A stretch of 31,168 nucleotides of DNA from UPXZ01 sp964634605 (GCA_964634605.1 CAZWLJ010000038.1:1-31168); one strand, 5' to 3'. Shown: positions 1 through 8,642, numbered from the stretch's first letter. Translations and numbers: made by a program. The notes: generated from the letters alone by a model not told the origin.

Positions 1-2568
1 ACCAATTACATCTATGTTAACGGCACACAGGCAGGCAGTAACACTTCAGACGACAATTCTCTCAGCGATCCGGCTTACATCGGTATCGGACGAAATCCAA
101 CCGAAACCGGTTCGCAGTTTACGGGTGGTATCAGCGAGGCTATCGGAAAAAACTACCTGGTGAACATCACTGAACGTTACATATTGGAAACTTACCTGGC
201 TGTAAAATATGGCATTACCCTGCCTTATGATTACAAGCGCTCACATGCCACCGATTCAATTGTTTATCCCGTTGCAGGCTACGGATACGACATTGCCGGA
301 ATCGGACGCAATAACACCTACGCTCTGAACCAGAAAGTATCTTCGAGTGTGAATGTAGTTTCAGGCTCGTCGCGCATCGTGATGGCCACCACCGGCGATT
401 TCACCTCGTCGAACCTGAACACATCACGCACCGCCCTCACTGACGGGCAGTACCTCCTTTGGGGACACAACAACGGAACGACAAACAGCTGGAACAGTAT
501 TTCGGGCAATTATTATAAAAAAGTGACACGTGTATGGCGCGTAAGAAATACCGGAAACGTGGGCAATGTTCATTTCCAGATTGACTTAAGTTCTTACCCG
601 ACATTACCTGTTGCGCACTTCTACGCTGTGCTGGTTTCATCTGATGCTTCATTCACAGGAGCAACCTCCTATTACAGACTGACAAAAGGAACAGAAAATC
701 TGTATTCAGCACAACCCGTTTTCGCTTCGGGAACCAGTTATTTTACCATTGCAGCCATTCCCAATTACTGGATCGGCACTCAGAGTACAGCCTGGAGCAT
801 TGCAGCCAACTGGTCGGCTGGTGTGCCTGCTGCAGGTGAGGATGTGGAATTTGCCACAGCAGCCAACATCGGTACACCGGCAGTGAGAAATCTGGAATTA
901 GACGGCAATTATGTAGTCGGGAACCTGACCAATGCATCAAATTTTAACCTGATTATCCCGGCAAACAGGTTTTTGACGGTAAACGGAGTGCTGACAGGCA
1001 GTTCGACACCGGCCGATGCTGCTAAAATTCAGATTAAGGCAGCAACCAATGGTACCACACCGAACGGTTCGCTCATAATCAATTGTACTGCAAACAGTAC
1101 AGGAGGTGTACCAAAACCTGTTTATGCCATTGTGCAACTCTACGCCAAAGGCGATAACACCACATCGGCTGTCTGGACCGACAACATCAACGACAGCCCT
1201 ACCAGGGGAACAACATATACTTCGAAATACAAATGGCAGCATTTCGGAATTCCCGTCAGGGAAATAAAAGCCAATCCTGATTTCTATGGATCTTACCTCC
1301 GGAAGTACAACGAAAAGCGTAATTTACCGGATTCCTTCTATGGGAAATGGGAAACGCTGAACAATGAAAGCATACTGAAAGCTTTCGAAGGATACGAGAT
1401 AACACAGGATTCACCCAAGGTTATTGAAATGGCCGGTGAGCTGCAGTTTTGCGACAAAACACTCACTTTAACCCGCGAGGCTGCCGAGGTAGCCGGAAAT
1501 GCAACTAACGGGAATATAGCTGTCAGATACGGACTGGGCAAAAACATCTTTGGCAACTCCTACACTTCAGCCATAAAAATAAGCCAGATGACTATACCTG
1601 CTGCTGTAGAAAAAACAGTTTATCTGTACAATACAGGCAGTTTTGCCGAATGGGGCAACGCTTCACTGGTTCAGAATCCGGCAAACAATAGTGTCATGAT
1701 TGCAGGCTCCTACATTTCCATTCCTGTGGCTGTGAGCAATACTGTCTGGGACGACCAGATACCCTCAATGCAGGGATTTCTACTGAAATACACTGATTCT
1801 GAAACAATTTACAGTACAACTACGGCTCAGGTTACCCTGAAATACGACAATGGAGGAGTAACAGGCAATACCCGTCCGCAACTGGCACCCCGGACAGATG
1901 CAGACGAACACTCATATCTGCGGTTGACATTGCAGAGCCACTCTACTGTGGATAACCTGTGGCTCTTCAGCCGTGAAGGGACAAGCAGCGCTTTCGATAA
2001 CGGCTGGGACGGGCGCAAGTACTTCGGCACTCCGACGGCTTTTATTTATTCCGTTACACCCGACGGGCCCATGCAGGTGAATACCAGCGAAACTATCGAC
2101 GGCAGCGTTGTAAGCTTCTATTCCAACGAAGATAAAGATTACACCCTAACACTCACCAAATCGAATCTGAGTCAGTATCCCGATCTGAAGCTGATTGACC
2201 TCACTGCCAAAACCATAACACCTCTTACCGGTGAGGTAACGACCTACCGGTTCACAGCTTCAGGCAGTGGAAATACAGAGAAGCGTTTTTTGATAGTGAA
2301 CAGCACATCCCGGGTTGATTTTGGAAATGACGGTTTCGAATTGCTAACCGGTTATCTGAGTCCGGATAATGTACTTACAATTACAAATCTTACAGGTGAA
2401 ACGGGCAACGTAATGCTTGCCACATCATCAGGTATCCGGATAATTAGCAGGGTGATGCCCGCCGGAACCAGCCGGATATCCACAACACTAAGCAGTGGTG
2501 CTTACATCATGACAATGGAAGCTGGTGGAGAAAGAAGAAGTGTCAAAGTTTTAGTTAATAAGAAATGA
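1..2568 (+). CDS. Large secreted surface protein with T9SS-type C-terminal sorting domain (5' end missing)
   Basis: The reading frame is open from the first base, so the first in-window ATG (160) is not the true start and the gene begins outside the window. The first ~50 codons (YVNGTQAGS, AYIGIGRNP) look like the end of a LamG/concanavalin-like lectin domain. They lead into the block RYILETYLAVKYGITLP, which is common in large Bacteroidota surface proteins. From about nt 766 a second region starts with YWIGTQSTAWSIAANW, typical of beta-rich adhesin segments rich in T, S, N and G. The last ~75 residues (about nt 2335-2565) have the pattern of a type A T9SS sorting domain: VLTITNLTGETGNV, an ISTTLSSGAYI strand, and the terminal SVKVLVNK strand. 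The inferred role is an exported, cell-surface or released adhesin-like protein carried by the T9SS. The ligand is unknown. Its stop overlaps the next start (ATGA). Confidence 0.85.
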   Translation, partial: TNYIYVNGTQAGSNTSDDNSLSDPAYIGIGRNPTETGSQFTGGISEAIGKNYLVNITERYILETYLAVKYGITLPYDYKRSHATDSIVYPVAGYGYDIAGIGRNNTYALNQKVSSSVNVVSGSSRIVMATTGDFTSSNLNTSRTALTDGQYLLWGHNNGTTNSWNSISGNYYKKVTRVWRVRNTGNVGNVHFQIDLSSYPTLPVAHFYAVLVSSDASFTGATSYYRLTKGTENLYSAQPVFASGTSYFTIAAIPNYWIGTQSTAWSIAANWSAGVPAAGEDVEFATAANIGTPAVRNLELDGNYVVGNLTNASNFNLIIPANRFLTVNGVLTGSSTPADAAKIQIKAATNGTTPNGSLIINCTANSTGGVPKPVYAIVQLYAKGDNTTSAVWTDNINDSPTRGTTYTSKYKWQHFGIPVREIKANPDFYGSYLRKYNEKRNLPDSFYGKWETLNNESILKAFEGYEITQDSPKVIEMAGELQFCDKTLTLTREAAEVAGNATNGNIAVRYGLGKNIFGNSYTSAIKISQMTIPAAVEKTVYLYNTGSFAEWGNASLVQNPANNSVMIAGSYISIPVAVSNTVWDDQIPSMQGFLLKYTDSETIYSTTTAQVTLKYDNGGVTGNTRPQLAPRTDADEHSYLRLTLQSHSTVDNLWLFSREGTSSAFDNGWDGRKYFGTPTAFIYSVTPDGPMQVNTSETIDGSVVSFYSNEDKDYTLTLTKSNLSQYPDLKLIDLTAKTITPLTGEVTTYRFTASGSGNTEKRFLIVNSTSRVDFGNDGFELLTGYLSPDNVLTITNLTGETGNVMLATSSGIRIISRVMPAGTSRISTTLSSGAYIMTMEAGGERRSVKVLVNKK

Positions 2569-3038
2569 AAGCCAGGACTTTGACCATAAAACGGAAATTA
2601 GCAGCCACAGGACTTTTCAGCATGATGATGATAGTGGGCGGAGGGTATTTTTCATTCCTTCAGCACACTAAAGTTCCTGAGCGGTTTAATACNNNNNNNN
2701 NNNNNNNNNNNNNNNNNNNNNNNNNNNNNNNNNNNNNNNNNNNNNNNNNNNNNNNNNNNNNNNNNNNNNNNNNNNNNNNNNNNNNNNNNNNNTCGGGTTC
2801 CGGTTCTGTGTCTTTATCTTCGGGAAGTAGCGGAGGATCCTCATTTTCAACCCAACAACAGTCATTTGTACCATTTGCCGGTTCTGGTACCGGAGGGAAA
2901 AATGCACTCCCCGATCCGGGTTTTGATCCGGACAAAAACACGATGATTCCGGTGGGCGACGGGCTGTGGTTACTGTTGCTGATGTCGCTGGGATATGCTG
3001 TAATAAAGAAAACAGCCTCATCAAATTCGCCTTCCTGA
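2565..3038 (+). CDS. Small membrane-anchored protein with PID-CTERM-like C-terminus, interrupted by an assembly gap
   Basis: The start ATG overlaps the upstream T9SS cargo stop (ATGA), so the two are probably co-translated. The N-terminus is basic (KARTLTIKRK) followed by a hydrophobic stretch at about residues 13-32 that could be a signal peptide or anchor. A 100-N gap follows, then a Ser/Gly-rich linker (SGSGSVSLSSGSSGGSS). The C-terminus has Pro-Val-Gly-Asp-Gly, a Leu-rich transmembrane segment (LWLLLLMSLGYAVI) and two lysines. This motif, helix and basic-end order resembles the Bacteroidota PID-CTERM sorting tail, although here the motif reads PVGDG rather than PIDGG. Function is unknown. 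It may be an envelope partner of the upstream protein. That it is one continuous gene depends on the true gap length keeping the frame. Confidence 0.7.
   Translation: MKARTLTIKRKLAATGLFSMMMIVGGGYFSFLQHTKVPERFNXXXXXXXXXXXXXXXXXXXXXXXXXXXXXXXXXXSGSGSVSLSSGSSGGSSFSTQQQSFVPFAGSGTGGKNALPDPGFDPDKNTMIPVGDGLWLLLLMSLGYAVIKKTASSNSPS
2693..2792. other. Assembly gap (100 N)
   Basis: There are exactly 100 N, a conventional placeholder for a gap of unknown size. It lies next to a Ser/Gly-rich coding tract. If the gene is intact, the true gap length should be congruent to 1 modulo 3. Confidence 0.98.
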
Positions 3039-3088
3039 TTATCTTACGATCTTACTATCTTCAGAAAATTTCAGCCGGTTTTTATTAG

Positions 3089-4744
3089 TTATCCTTCCAG
3101 GAGGTCTCTGGCATTGCGGAGGGCTGCTTCGGTAATGGTTTTTCCGCTGAGCATGGAGGCAATTTCGCGGATTCTTTCGCCGGAGTCAAGCAACCGGATT
3201 CGGGTTTCGGCTTCGAAGCCTGAGGTATCCTTGGTTACAGCGTAATGGTTGTTTCCCCTGGCAGCTATCTGAGGTAAATGAGTGATGACAACTACCTGTG
3301 TACCCTCGCTCATTTTTCGCATAATCTCCCCCATCCTTCCTGCAATCTCGCCCGAAATTCCGGTATCTATTTCATCAAAAACGATGGTTGGCAAATCAGA
3401 TTTGCTGATCAGCATGGATTTAATTCCCAGCATCAGTCGCGACACCTCACCTCCCGAAGCAATTTCGGCTACAGGCTGAACAGTACGGTTTTTATTGGCC
3501 GAAAAAAGAAATTCGACGAGGTCGGTGCCTTTTTCAGTGTATTCATTGTTGCTTTTTACGCTCACCACGAATTGTATTGCAGGCATCCCGAGTTGTGTGA
3601 GCTGATGAATGAGGTATTCCTCGATGACAGGGATGACTTTTTTTCGTGATAGAGAAAGCACATCAGCTTTCGTTTTCATTATTTGAAGGGTTTCCTGCAC
3701 CCGCTTTTCAGCGCCGGTAAGTTCTTCCTCCAGATTCTCTATCCTGTTGAGCTGAATCCTGAGCGATTCGCGTTGCTGAATCAACTCCCCGACCGTTTCC
3801 ACCCTGAATTTTTTCTGCAGGGAATAAATCAGATTCAGGCGGTTGTCCAGATATCCGAGCCTGTCGGGATTGAAATCGAGTGAATCCTGCGCCCGGTTTA
3901 TGTCAGCGGCAATATCTTTCAGTTCAATCAAAACAGCATCCAGTCGTTCGGCCCATCCGGAGCTATCGGATAAAAAGCTGCTGATTCGCCTGATGGCTGC
4001 GGTAATATCCTTCACCGATTTCAGCACGTTCACCTCTTCCTGAGTGAGCAAGAGATCAGCCTGCCCGAGAGCCGATTTGATTTCCTCCACATGACTGAGC
4101 ATTTCGAGCTCGGCTTCCAGCTCCGTTTGTTCGCCTTCGGCAAGTTTTGCTTCGTCGAGCTGATTGAGCTGAAACTGCAGATAGTCCAGATCGGCTATGC
4201 GGCGTTCGGCTTCTTTCCGAAGTTTATGCAACTCAGATTTTGCGTTGTTCCAGCCGGCGAAAGCATACTGATATTCAGTTAGTTCGGTTTTATTCTGAGC
4301 CACAGCATCCACTACCATCAACTGATAATTTTCGGTAGAGAGAAGCAGGTTTTCGTGCTGTGAATGGATATCAAGAAGTTTATCACTCAGTTCGCGGAGC
4401 AGGTTAAGCTGCACCGGCGTGTCGTTGACAAAAGCGCGTGATTTTCCATTCGCAGCTATTTCACGTCTTATAATGCACGTATGGCTGTAGTCAAGGTCGT
4501 AACTTTCAAAAAATGACTGAAGGTTATAATTCTTCACCTCGAAGCGGGCTTCGACGATGCTTTTGTCGGCACCTTCCTTCACCACACGTGTATCGGCTCT
4601 CTGCCCCTGAATGAGCGAAAGCGCGCCAATGATGATTGATTTACCGGCACCGGTTTCACCTGTCATTACCGACATTCCGGATTCGAACCGGATTTGAAGT
4701 TCACTTATTAACGCGTAATTGGAAATGGATAAGGATTTGAGCAT
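3089..4744 (-). CDS. recN: DNA repair ATPase RecN
   Basis: This is a full-length (551 aa) SMC-like ATPase that acts early in double-strand-break repair. Walker A is GETGAGKS (residues 29-36). A central coiled-coil region spans roughly residues 155-385. The ABC signature lies in ASGGEVSRLMLG (from residue 429), Walker B is in TIVFDEIDTG (from 453), and the H-loop is in VVITHLPQIAA. The length and motif order match the family. The ATG at 4742-4744 starts the canonical MLKSLSISNYALI N-terminus. Just upstream lies a good Bacteroidota promoter, so recN can be transcribed separately from porD although it lies in the usual porD-recN order. It converges with the small protein gene that ends at 3038. 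Confidence 0.97.
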   Translation of the reverse strand: MLKSLSISNYALISELQIRFESGMSVMTGETGAGKSIIIGALSLIQGQRADTRVVKEGADKSIVEARFEVKNYNLQSFFESYDLDYSHTCIIRREIAANGKSRAFVNDTPVQLNLLRELSDKLLDIHSQHENLLLSTENYQLMVVDAVAQNKTELTEYQYAFAGWNNAKSELHKLRKEAERRIADLDYLQFQLNQLDEAKLAEGEQTELEAELEMLSHVEEIKSALGQADLLLTQEEVNVLKSVKDITAAIRRISSFLSDSSGWAERLDAVLIELKDIAADINRAQDSLDFNPDRLGYLDNRLNLIYSLQKKFRVETVGELIQQRESLRIQLNRIENLEEELTGAEKRVQETLQIMKTKADVLSLSRKKVIPVIEEYLIHQLTQLGMPAIQFVVSVKSNNEYTEKGTDLVEFLFSANKNRTVQPVAEIASGGEVSRLMLGIKSMLISKSDLPTIVFDEIDTGISGEIAGRMGEIMRKMSEGTQVVVITHLPQIAARGNNHYAVTKDTSGFEAETRIRLLDSGERIREIASMLSGKTITEAALRNARDLLEG

Positions 4745-4766
4745 ATTATCAGTTACGATTCAGATA

Positions 4767-4798
4767 CAAAGGTATCATTCCGGCGGTTAAATTCCAAA
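4767..4798 (-). promoter_or_regulatory. Bacteroidota-type promoter of recN
   Basis: On the minus strand a TTTG (4795-4798) is followed by 20 nt and TACCTTTG (4767-4774). This fits the Bacteroidota sigma consensus of TTTG, about 19 nt, then TAnnTTTG. It lies about 22 nt from the recN start codon. Confidence 0.7.
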
Positions 4799-4823
4799 AA
4801 AGAAAGTGAATTTTTCAGGTATG

Positions 4824-4857
4824 AAAAAAAACCGGGCAACAAAAGGATACCCTTGTT
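4824..4857 (-). terminator. Possible terminator downstream of porD
   Basis: Immediately after the porD stop, the minus strand can fold AACAA+GG with CC+TTGTT (2-nt bulge, loop of four). GCCCGG and eight consecutive T follow. The stem is weak, so this is tentative. It would separate porD from the recN promoter. Confidence 0.4.
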
Positions 4858-4858
4858 T

Positions 4859-5752
4859 TTACTTGCGCAGTATCTGTTCGTAGCGGGTGGTTTGCGACGG
4901 ATTAACCGTGGTGAGGATTTCGTAGACTTTTTCCTTTTCTTCGGTTGTACCTTTTTTGAAAATGTTAATCAGTTCATCGCTTTTTGAGTCGAGAAAAGAG
5001 CTGATTACCACAGCTGAAGGCCTTGCACGGTATGCATCGCGGAGTACTTCGATACCTTCGGCAATGCGGGTTCTTCCATTCACAGCATTTACAGCCATCT
5101 CGTCGAGCCCGAGCCGGTGGTAGGTGTAGTAGTATTCACGGTATTTTCTGAATGCTTCGTCCATGATATTGCTGATAAGCGCGTAGCGGTTACGGTCGTT
5201 CTCGAAAGCCTTCCAGCCTGGCCAGTCGGTACTCTGAGCCTGAGTGACGATTTCTTCGGCTGTCTGAAACCATGGTGTGCCACCCAGCCTGGAGAATGAA
5301 TCCATATCATAACCGATAAAAAGATACGCGTAATAAGCCAGAACAGCTGTAAGCCCTGAATTCAGGCTGTTGATATTAAACTCGAGCGGTTCAAATTCGC
5401 GGTAGGTAAAAGAAAAATTTACATCTCTGAAGTTTAAAAGACTGGTAGTGTAAGACGTATTGAAAACAGGTCTGCGCGATTGAGCCACCAGTTCGGCTTT
5501 AAAATTATCACCGTCGGCTGTGTTGATAATGATGTTGATGTTGCATTCAATCCTTTCGTTTTCGGCGTAGGTAAGTTCAGTCCAGCGGCGGTTGTTCAGA
5601 AATTCGGTGGCTGCCTTTTGCAACGTGGCAAACACGGATTTGTTTGAACCCTGAATTTTATCGGTGTTGATCTGCAGGTTGCAGTTCAGTTCCTGAGCCG
5701 ATGTCCAGGTACATGCAAAAAGGAAAGCGAATATGAAGAGCTTGATTTTCAT
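4859..5752 (-). CDS. porD: Type IX secretion system protein PorD (DUF4835)
   Basis: This 297-aa protein has a clear signal peptide (MKIKLFIFAFLFACTWTSA, then QELNC). The mature N-terminus (ELNCNLQINTDKIQGSNK, then VFATLQ) and the segments FNTSYTTSLLNFRDVNF and YYAYLFIGYDMDSFS are characteristic of DUF4835, known as PorD. PorD is a periplasmic or outer-membrane-associated protein needed for T9SS function. Its exact mechanism is not settled. Its place upstream of recN is conserved in Bacteroidota. Its presence matches the T9SS-type cargo at the left edge of the window. A coaBC gene usually precedes it, but here the upstream 267 nt hold no gene. I saw no clear promoter in that spacer. Confidence 0.93.
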   Translation of the reverse strand: MKIKLFIFAFLFACTWTSAQELNCNLQINTDKIQGSNKSVFATLQKAATEFLNNRRWTELTYAENERIECNINIIINTADGDNFKAELVAQSRRPVFNTSYTTSLLNFRDVNFSFTYREFEPLEFNINSLNSGLTAVLAYYAYLFIGYDMDSFSRLGGTPWFQTAEEIVTQAQSTDWPGWKAFENDRNRYALISNIMDEAFRKYREYYYTYHRLGLDEMAVNAVNGRTRIAEGIEVLRDAYRARPSAVVISSFLDSKSDELINIFKKGTTEEKEKVYEILTTVNPSQTTRYEQILRK

Positions 5753-5948
5753 TACTGCTGTTAAAAAAGAATTACTTTGTTCATAACGGATAAATTCTGA
5801 TATTCGTATGTTATCCCTGTTTTTACGAAGTGAAGTTATCCTGATTTTTCATCCGTTATTTTAATGAAATTCATAGTTATTGTAATTCTGACGGAACAAT
5901 CCGGTTCGGTTCCCTGCGATAATGTGTCCGGTATTAAAGGTTTTCTGA

Positions 5949-5988
5949 CAAAATGAAAGTTTCCTGTTCAAACGAATGAACAGGAAAC
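5949..5988 (-). terminator. Hairpin terminator of the bamD-rpoZ transcript
   Basis: A perfect 11-bp inverted repeat (GTTTCCTGTTC at 5959-5969 and GAACAGGAAAC at 5978-5988) has an 8-nt loop. On the minus strand it is followed by TTTCATTTTG. It lies 31 nt after the rpoZ stop, so it fits transcription termination between rpoZ and porD. This spacer (5753-6019) is where coaBC would be expected. Nothing else was seen in it. Confidence 0.75.
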
Positions 5989-6019
5989 AGTAGAGTAAAT
6001 ATGCAACTATGTATTCCGC

Positions 6020-6352
6020 TTATTTTTTCAGTTTGTCTTTCAGCGGGTTGCGATAGTAAATTTTGTCTTCGATAAATTCCTGAGTGGCCAGAAGAGTTGG
6101 TTTCGGCATTTTTTCGTAAAAGCGTGAAATTTCGATCTGTTCGCGGTTCTCAAACACCTCTTCGATACTGTCGCTGTAGGAAGCAAATTCCTGCAGTTTT
6201 TTATCCAGTTCGATTTTGAGTTCCTGTTCGATCTGATTGGCACGTTTACCAATTATTGTCACTGCTTCGTAGGTGTTTCCCACGTTCTCGCTCAGCGAAT
6301 TCATATCACGTGTGATAGTGGAAAGTGGTGAATTTAATCTTTTGTAATCCAT
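6020..6352 (-). CDS. rpoZ: DNA-directed RNA polymerase omega subunit (Rpb6/RpoZ family)
   Basis: This 110-aa protein carries the omega/Rpb6 core NTYEAVTIIGKRANQI (residues ~27-42), which matches the conserved segment that clamps the beta-prime C-terminus. The C-terminal half (about 70 residues, ending in IYYRNPLKDKLKK) is of the Bacteroidota type. Omega promotes assembly and stability of RNA polymerase. The gene lies 74 nt downstream of bamD and is probably co-transcribed with it, with a strong hairpin after its stop. The start ATG at 6350-6352 is the only good in-frame choice. Confidence 0.9.
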   Translation of the reverse strand: MDYKRLNSPLSTITRDMNSLSENVGNTYEAVTIIGKRANQIEQELKIELDKKLQEFASYSDSIEEVFENREQIEISRFYEKMPKPTLLATQEFIEDKIYYRNPLKDKLKK

Positions 6353-6426
6353 ATTAATTTATATTTTCGATATACAATTTACCTTTTTATTATTATGATT
6401 CAGGGTGCTTATAGCTTTATTTTATT

Positions 6427-7077
6427 CTAATTGAGAACCGGGATGCTTTTTTCTGCAACTTTCAGGATTTCGTCGGCCCGTTTGATGTGTTTTCCTTCCG
6501 GATACTCGTTCTTGTAGGTATATGCCTCATCGATAGTTGCCTGATACCGGTCGGTTTTGAGAGTTTCTTCGCTGTACAATGCCTGCTGGTATTTCGATTC
6601 CAGTATGATGATCATCAGATCTTCGCGAAATTTGGTTCCCGGATATTTTTTCAGCGCATTCTCTGCCGTAATCACTGCCGAGAGGTAGTTGTTGCCCAGG
6701 TAAGTACCCAGGTTGTAGTACAGGTCGGCATTNNNNNNNNNNNNNNNNNNNNNNNNNNNNNNNNNNNNNNNNNNNNNNNNNNNNNNNNNNNNNNNNNNNN
6801 NNNNNNNNNNNNNNNNNNNNNNNNNNNNNNNNTCTTTTCTGGCCAGATTGGCTTTAGCCAGGTAATTGATTATCAGCTCCGAACGGTCGGTATTGCGGTA
6901 ATAGCTTGTCACATCGTCGAAAAGCGTGATTGCTTTTTCATATTTCTCAGCCACAAAGTATTCCACTGCCTTGTCGTACTTCAGTTCAGGATCAGTCGAT
7001 TTAAGCAAATTCTGATATTCGCTGCATGAAGTAATTACCAGCAGAGTGATTATAATGGTGAGAATGTACTTTTTCAT
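6427..7077 (-). CDS. bamD: Outer membrane assembly lipoprotein BamD, interrupted by an assembly gap
   Basis: The N-terminus is a lipoprotein signal (KKYILTIIITLLVITSC, lipid Cys at residue 18). TPR-like helices follow: LKYDKAVEYFVAEKYEKAI and then NADLYYNLGTYLGNNYLSAV. BamD is the inner-face lipoprotein partner of BamA in beta-barrel insertion. The 100 N replace the middle of the gene. With the placeholder the protein is 216 aa, while Bacteroidota BamD proteins are usually about 260-290 aa (from memory), so the real gap is probably longer than 100 nt. A well-formed promoter lies ~100 nt upstream, and rpoZ follows in the same operon. Both flanks share a frame, so the true gap should be congruent to 1 modulo 3. 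Confidence 0.9.
   Translation of the reverse strand: MKKYILTIIITLLVITSCSEYQNLLKSTDPELKYDKAVEYFVAEKYEKAITLFDDVTSYYRNTDRSELIINYLAKANLARKXXXXXXXXXXXXXXXXXXXXXXXXXXXXXXXXXXNADLYYNLGTYLGNNYLSAVITAENALKKYPGTKFREDLMIIILESKYQQALYSEETLKTDRYQATIDEAYTYKNEYPEGKHIKRADEILKVAEKSIPVLN
6733..6832. other. Assembly gap (100 N) inside bamD
   Basis: There are exactly 100 N, a standard unknown-length placeholder. It interrupts an otherwise ordinary TPR-coding region with no obvious repeat at its borders. Confidence 0.98.
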
Positions 7078-7175
7078 CCGGTAATAATGGTTTTTTGGGT
7101 CGTGCTGAAACTCGGCTGAACTGGAAAAAGGGTATAATTCTCTTCCGGGTTCATTTGATACTGAATTTCAGCCTG

Positions 7176-7205
7176 CAAAATTAGTCAATTTATATCTAAT
7201 TCAAA
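7176..7205 (-). promoter_or_regulatory. Bacteroidota-type promoter of bamD-rpoZ
   Basis: On the minus strand TTTG (7202-7205) is followed by 18 nt and TAATTTTG (7176-7183). This is a close match to the TTTG / TAnnTTTG consensus. Transcription would start near 7170 and give a leader of roughly 90 nt before bamD. Confidence 0.75.
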
Positions 7206-7433
7206 AATTATTTGTTTTTTTTTATGATTGAATCCTGACCTGCAGATTCTTTGGAATTACGAATTAACAAAAAAGGAGCTGAATTCCGGTATGTATTCAG
7301 TTTTTTAACGGCTTAAGGCCTGCACAATCCGAAAGAATTAATCTGAAAGCGTTGTTTACCGTTCGAAAAGAAGGATTTACAGCTATCGGCCATACTAAGC
7401 CTGAAAAGCATTTGCGCAGCTATAAAGTCCGTT
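7206..7433. other. Intergenic stretch between bamD promoter and apbE stop
   Basis: Together with the bamD leader, the gene-free stretch 7078-7433 is 356 nt. Apart from the promoter at 7176-7205 I see only AT-rich runs and a weak GGCTTAAGGCC-type short palindrome near 7310. There is no convincing terminator, RNA gene or ORF. Confidence 0.5.
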
Positions 7434-8453
7434 TCACTGATTATCCTGAGCAAAGTATCCGGCAAATCCGGGTGTTTGCACGGTCAGCAATTCGCCTTTT
7501 TCACTTTCATAGATGAGATAACACTCCATCCGGGGATTTGCTTTGCAGATTGTGAGGCTGCTATCCACACCAAGAACCATGAAAGCTGTGGCATAAGCAT
7601 CGGCCTGCATGCAGGTAGGAGCTACCACGGTAGCACTCAGCAAATTATGATTTACCGGATAACCGGTACGCGGATCGATGGTATGAGCATATTTTTTGCC
7701 GTCGCGGAAGTAAAATTGCCGGTAATTTCCGGAAGTAGCAAGTCCCACGTCAGAAATCGCCACAATGGTTTGCAGTTCGTTTTCCTCGTTAGCAGGGTCA
7801 TCGTTCGGTTTATCAATCCCGATGTGCCATTTCTCTCCTTTCGGGTTCACTCCGCGGCAGTAAACCTCACCGCCAATTTCCACCATGTAGTTCTTGCATC
7901 CGTTTTCTTCAAGGAGTTTGCCTATCACATCGCAACTCTGACCTTTTGCTATAGCGCTGGCATCGAGCATTATACGGGAGTCGTTTTTGATGAGCCTGTG
8001 GTTTCTGACAGCGATTTTATTGTAGCCGATGTAAGGGAGTATCGAATCCACATCGGGCACAAGGGTATGATCGTGGTTGCCGAAACCAAATCCCCATGCA
8101 TTGACAAGGGGCGCTACCGTGATATCGAATGCTCCTTTCGAAGTTTCGGACACCTGCCTGGCCATTTTATACATTTCCTCAAAATAAGAGTCGGTATGTA
8201 CGGCTGAATCGTTTCGGTTGATTCTCGATATGATCGAGTTCGGATTAAAAGTGGACAGAGAAAGGTCAAATTCGCTGAATTTTTCTTCAATCAGTTGCTG
8301 CAGGTCGGCTTTTTTAGGATGCAGGTAGGTGATGGAATAGTAAGTGCCATACACTTGTCCCTTGTTGAATGTATACTCCTTATTTTCGGGTGTGCAACCG
8401 CTGAAAAGCACAACCAGAGCAATTGCCGCTCCAATCAACTGAATTTTTTTCAT
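7434..8453 (-). CDS. apbE: FAD:protein FMN transferase (ApbE), lipoprotein
   Basis: ApbE covalently attaches FMN from FAD to Thr/Ser residues of extracytoplasmic flavoproteins such as Nqr/Rnf subunits. This 339-aa protein has a lipoprotein signal (VVLFSGC, lipid Cys at residue 20), so it works on the periplasmic side. Family motifs are all present: GAFDITVAPLVNAWGFG (107-123), DASAIAKGQSCDVIG (164-178), the Mg/FAD-binding HTIDPRTGYP (257-266) and ADAYATAFMVLG (284-295). Length is normal. No Nqr or Rnf genes are in the window, so the protein target is not given by context. It lies on the same strand as bamD but 356 nt upstream, so it is probably a separate unit. Confidence 0.95.
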   Translation of the reverse strand: MKKIQLIGAAIALVVLFSGCTPENKEYTFNKGQVYGTYYSITYLHPKKADLQQLIEEKFSEFDLSLSTFNPNSIISRINRNDSAVHTDSYFEEMYKMARQVSETSKGAFDITVAPLVNAWGFGFGNHDHTLVPDVDSILPYIGYNKIAVRNHRLIKNDSRIMLDASAIAKGQSCDVIGKLLEENGCKNYMVEIGGEVYCRGVNPKGEKWHIGIDKPNDDPANEENELQTIVAISDVGLATSGNYRQFYFRDGKKYAHTIDPRTGYPVNHNLLSATVVAPTCMQADAYATAFMVLGVDSSLTICKANPRMECYLIYESEKGELLTVQTPGFAGYFAQDNQ

Positions 8454-8489
8454 GTGTAAATAATTGTTTTTAAAAGGTCACACAGCTTG

Positions 8490-8505
8490 TCCCGATTTAT
8501 CGGGA
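8490..8505. repeat. Short palindrome upstream of apbE
   Basis: TCCCGAT and ATCGGGA (7-bp arms, 2-nt loop) lie 37 nt upstream of the apbE start. The element may be a dispersed intergenic palindrome or part of a hairpin in the apbE leader. The rest of 8454-8642 shows only a weak AT-only palindrome next to the CNNM stop. Confidence 0.4.
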
Positions 8506-8642
8506 GAACCCGGATGTCAGATTTTAACCCGAAAGAGTTTCTTTTTTTAATTGTCTCCTTGATTTTTAATTCATTGTCTTTGGTGAATACCCCTGTTAAC
8601 TACGTCAACCGTTGGTACATGTTCGTTTCATTTGAAAATGAA

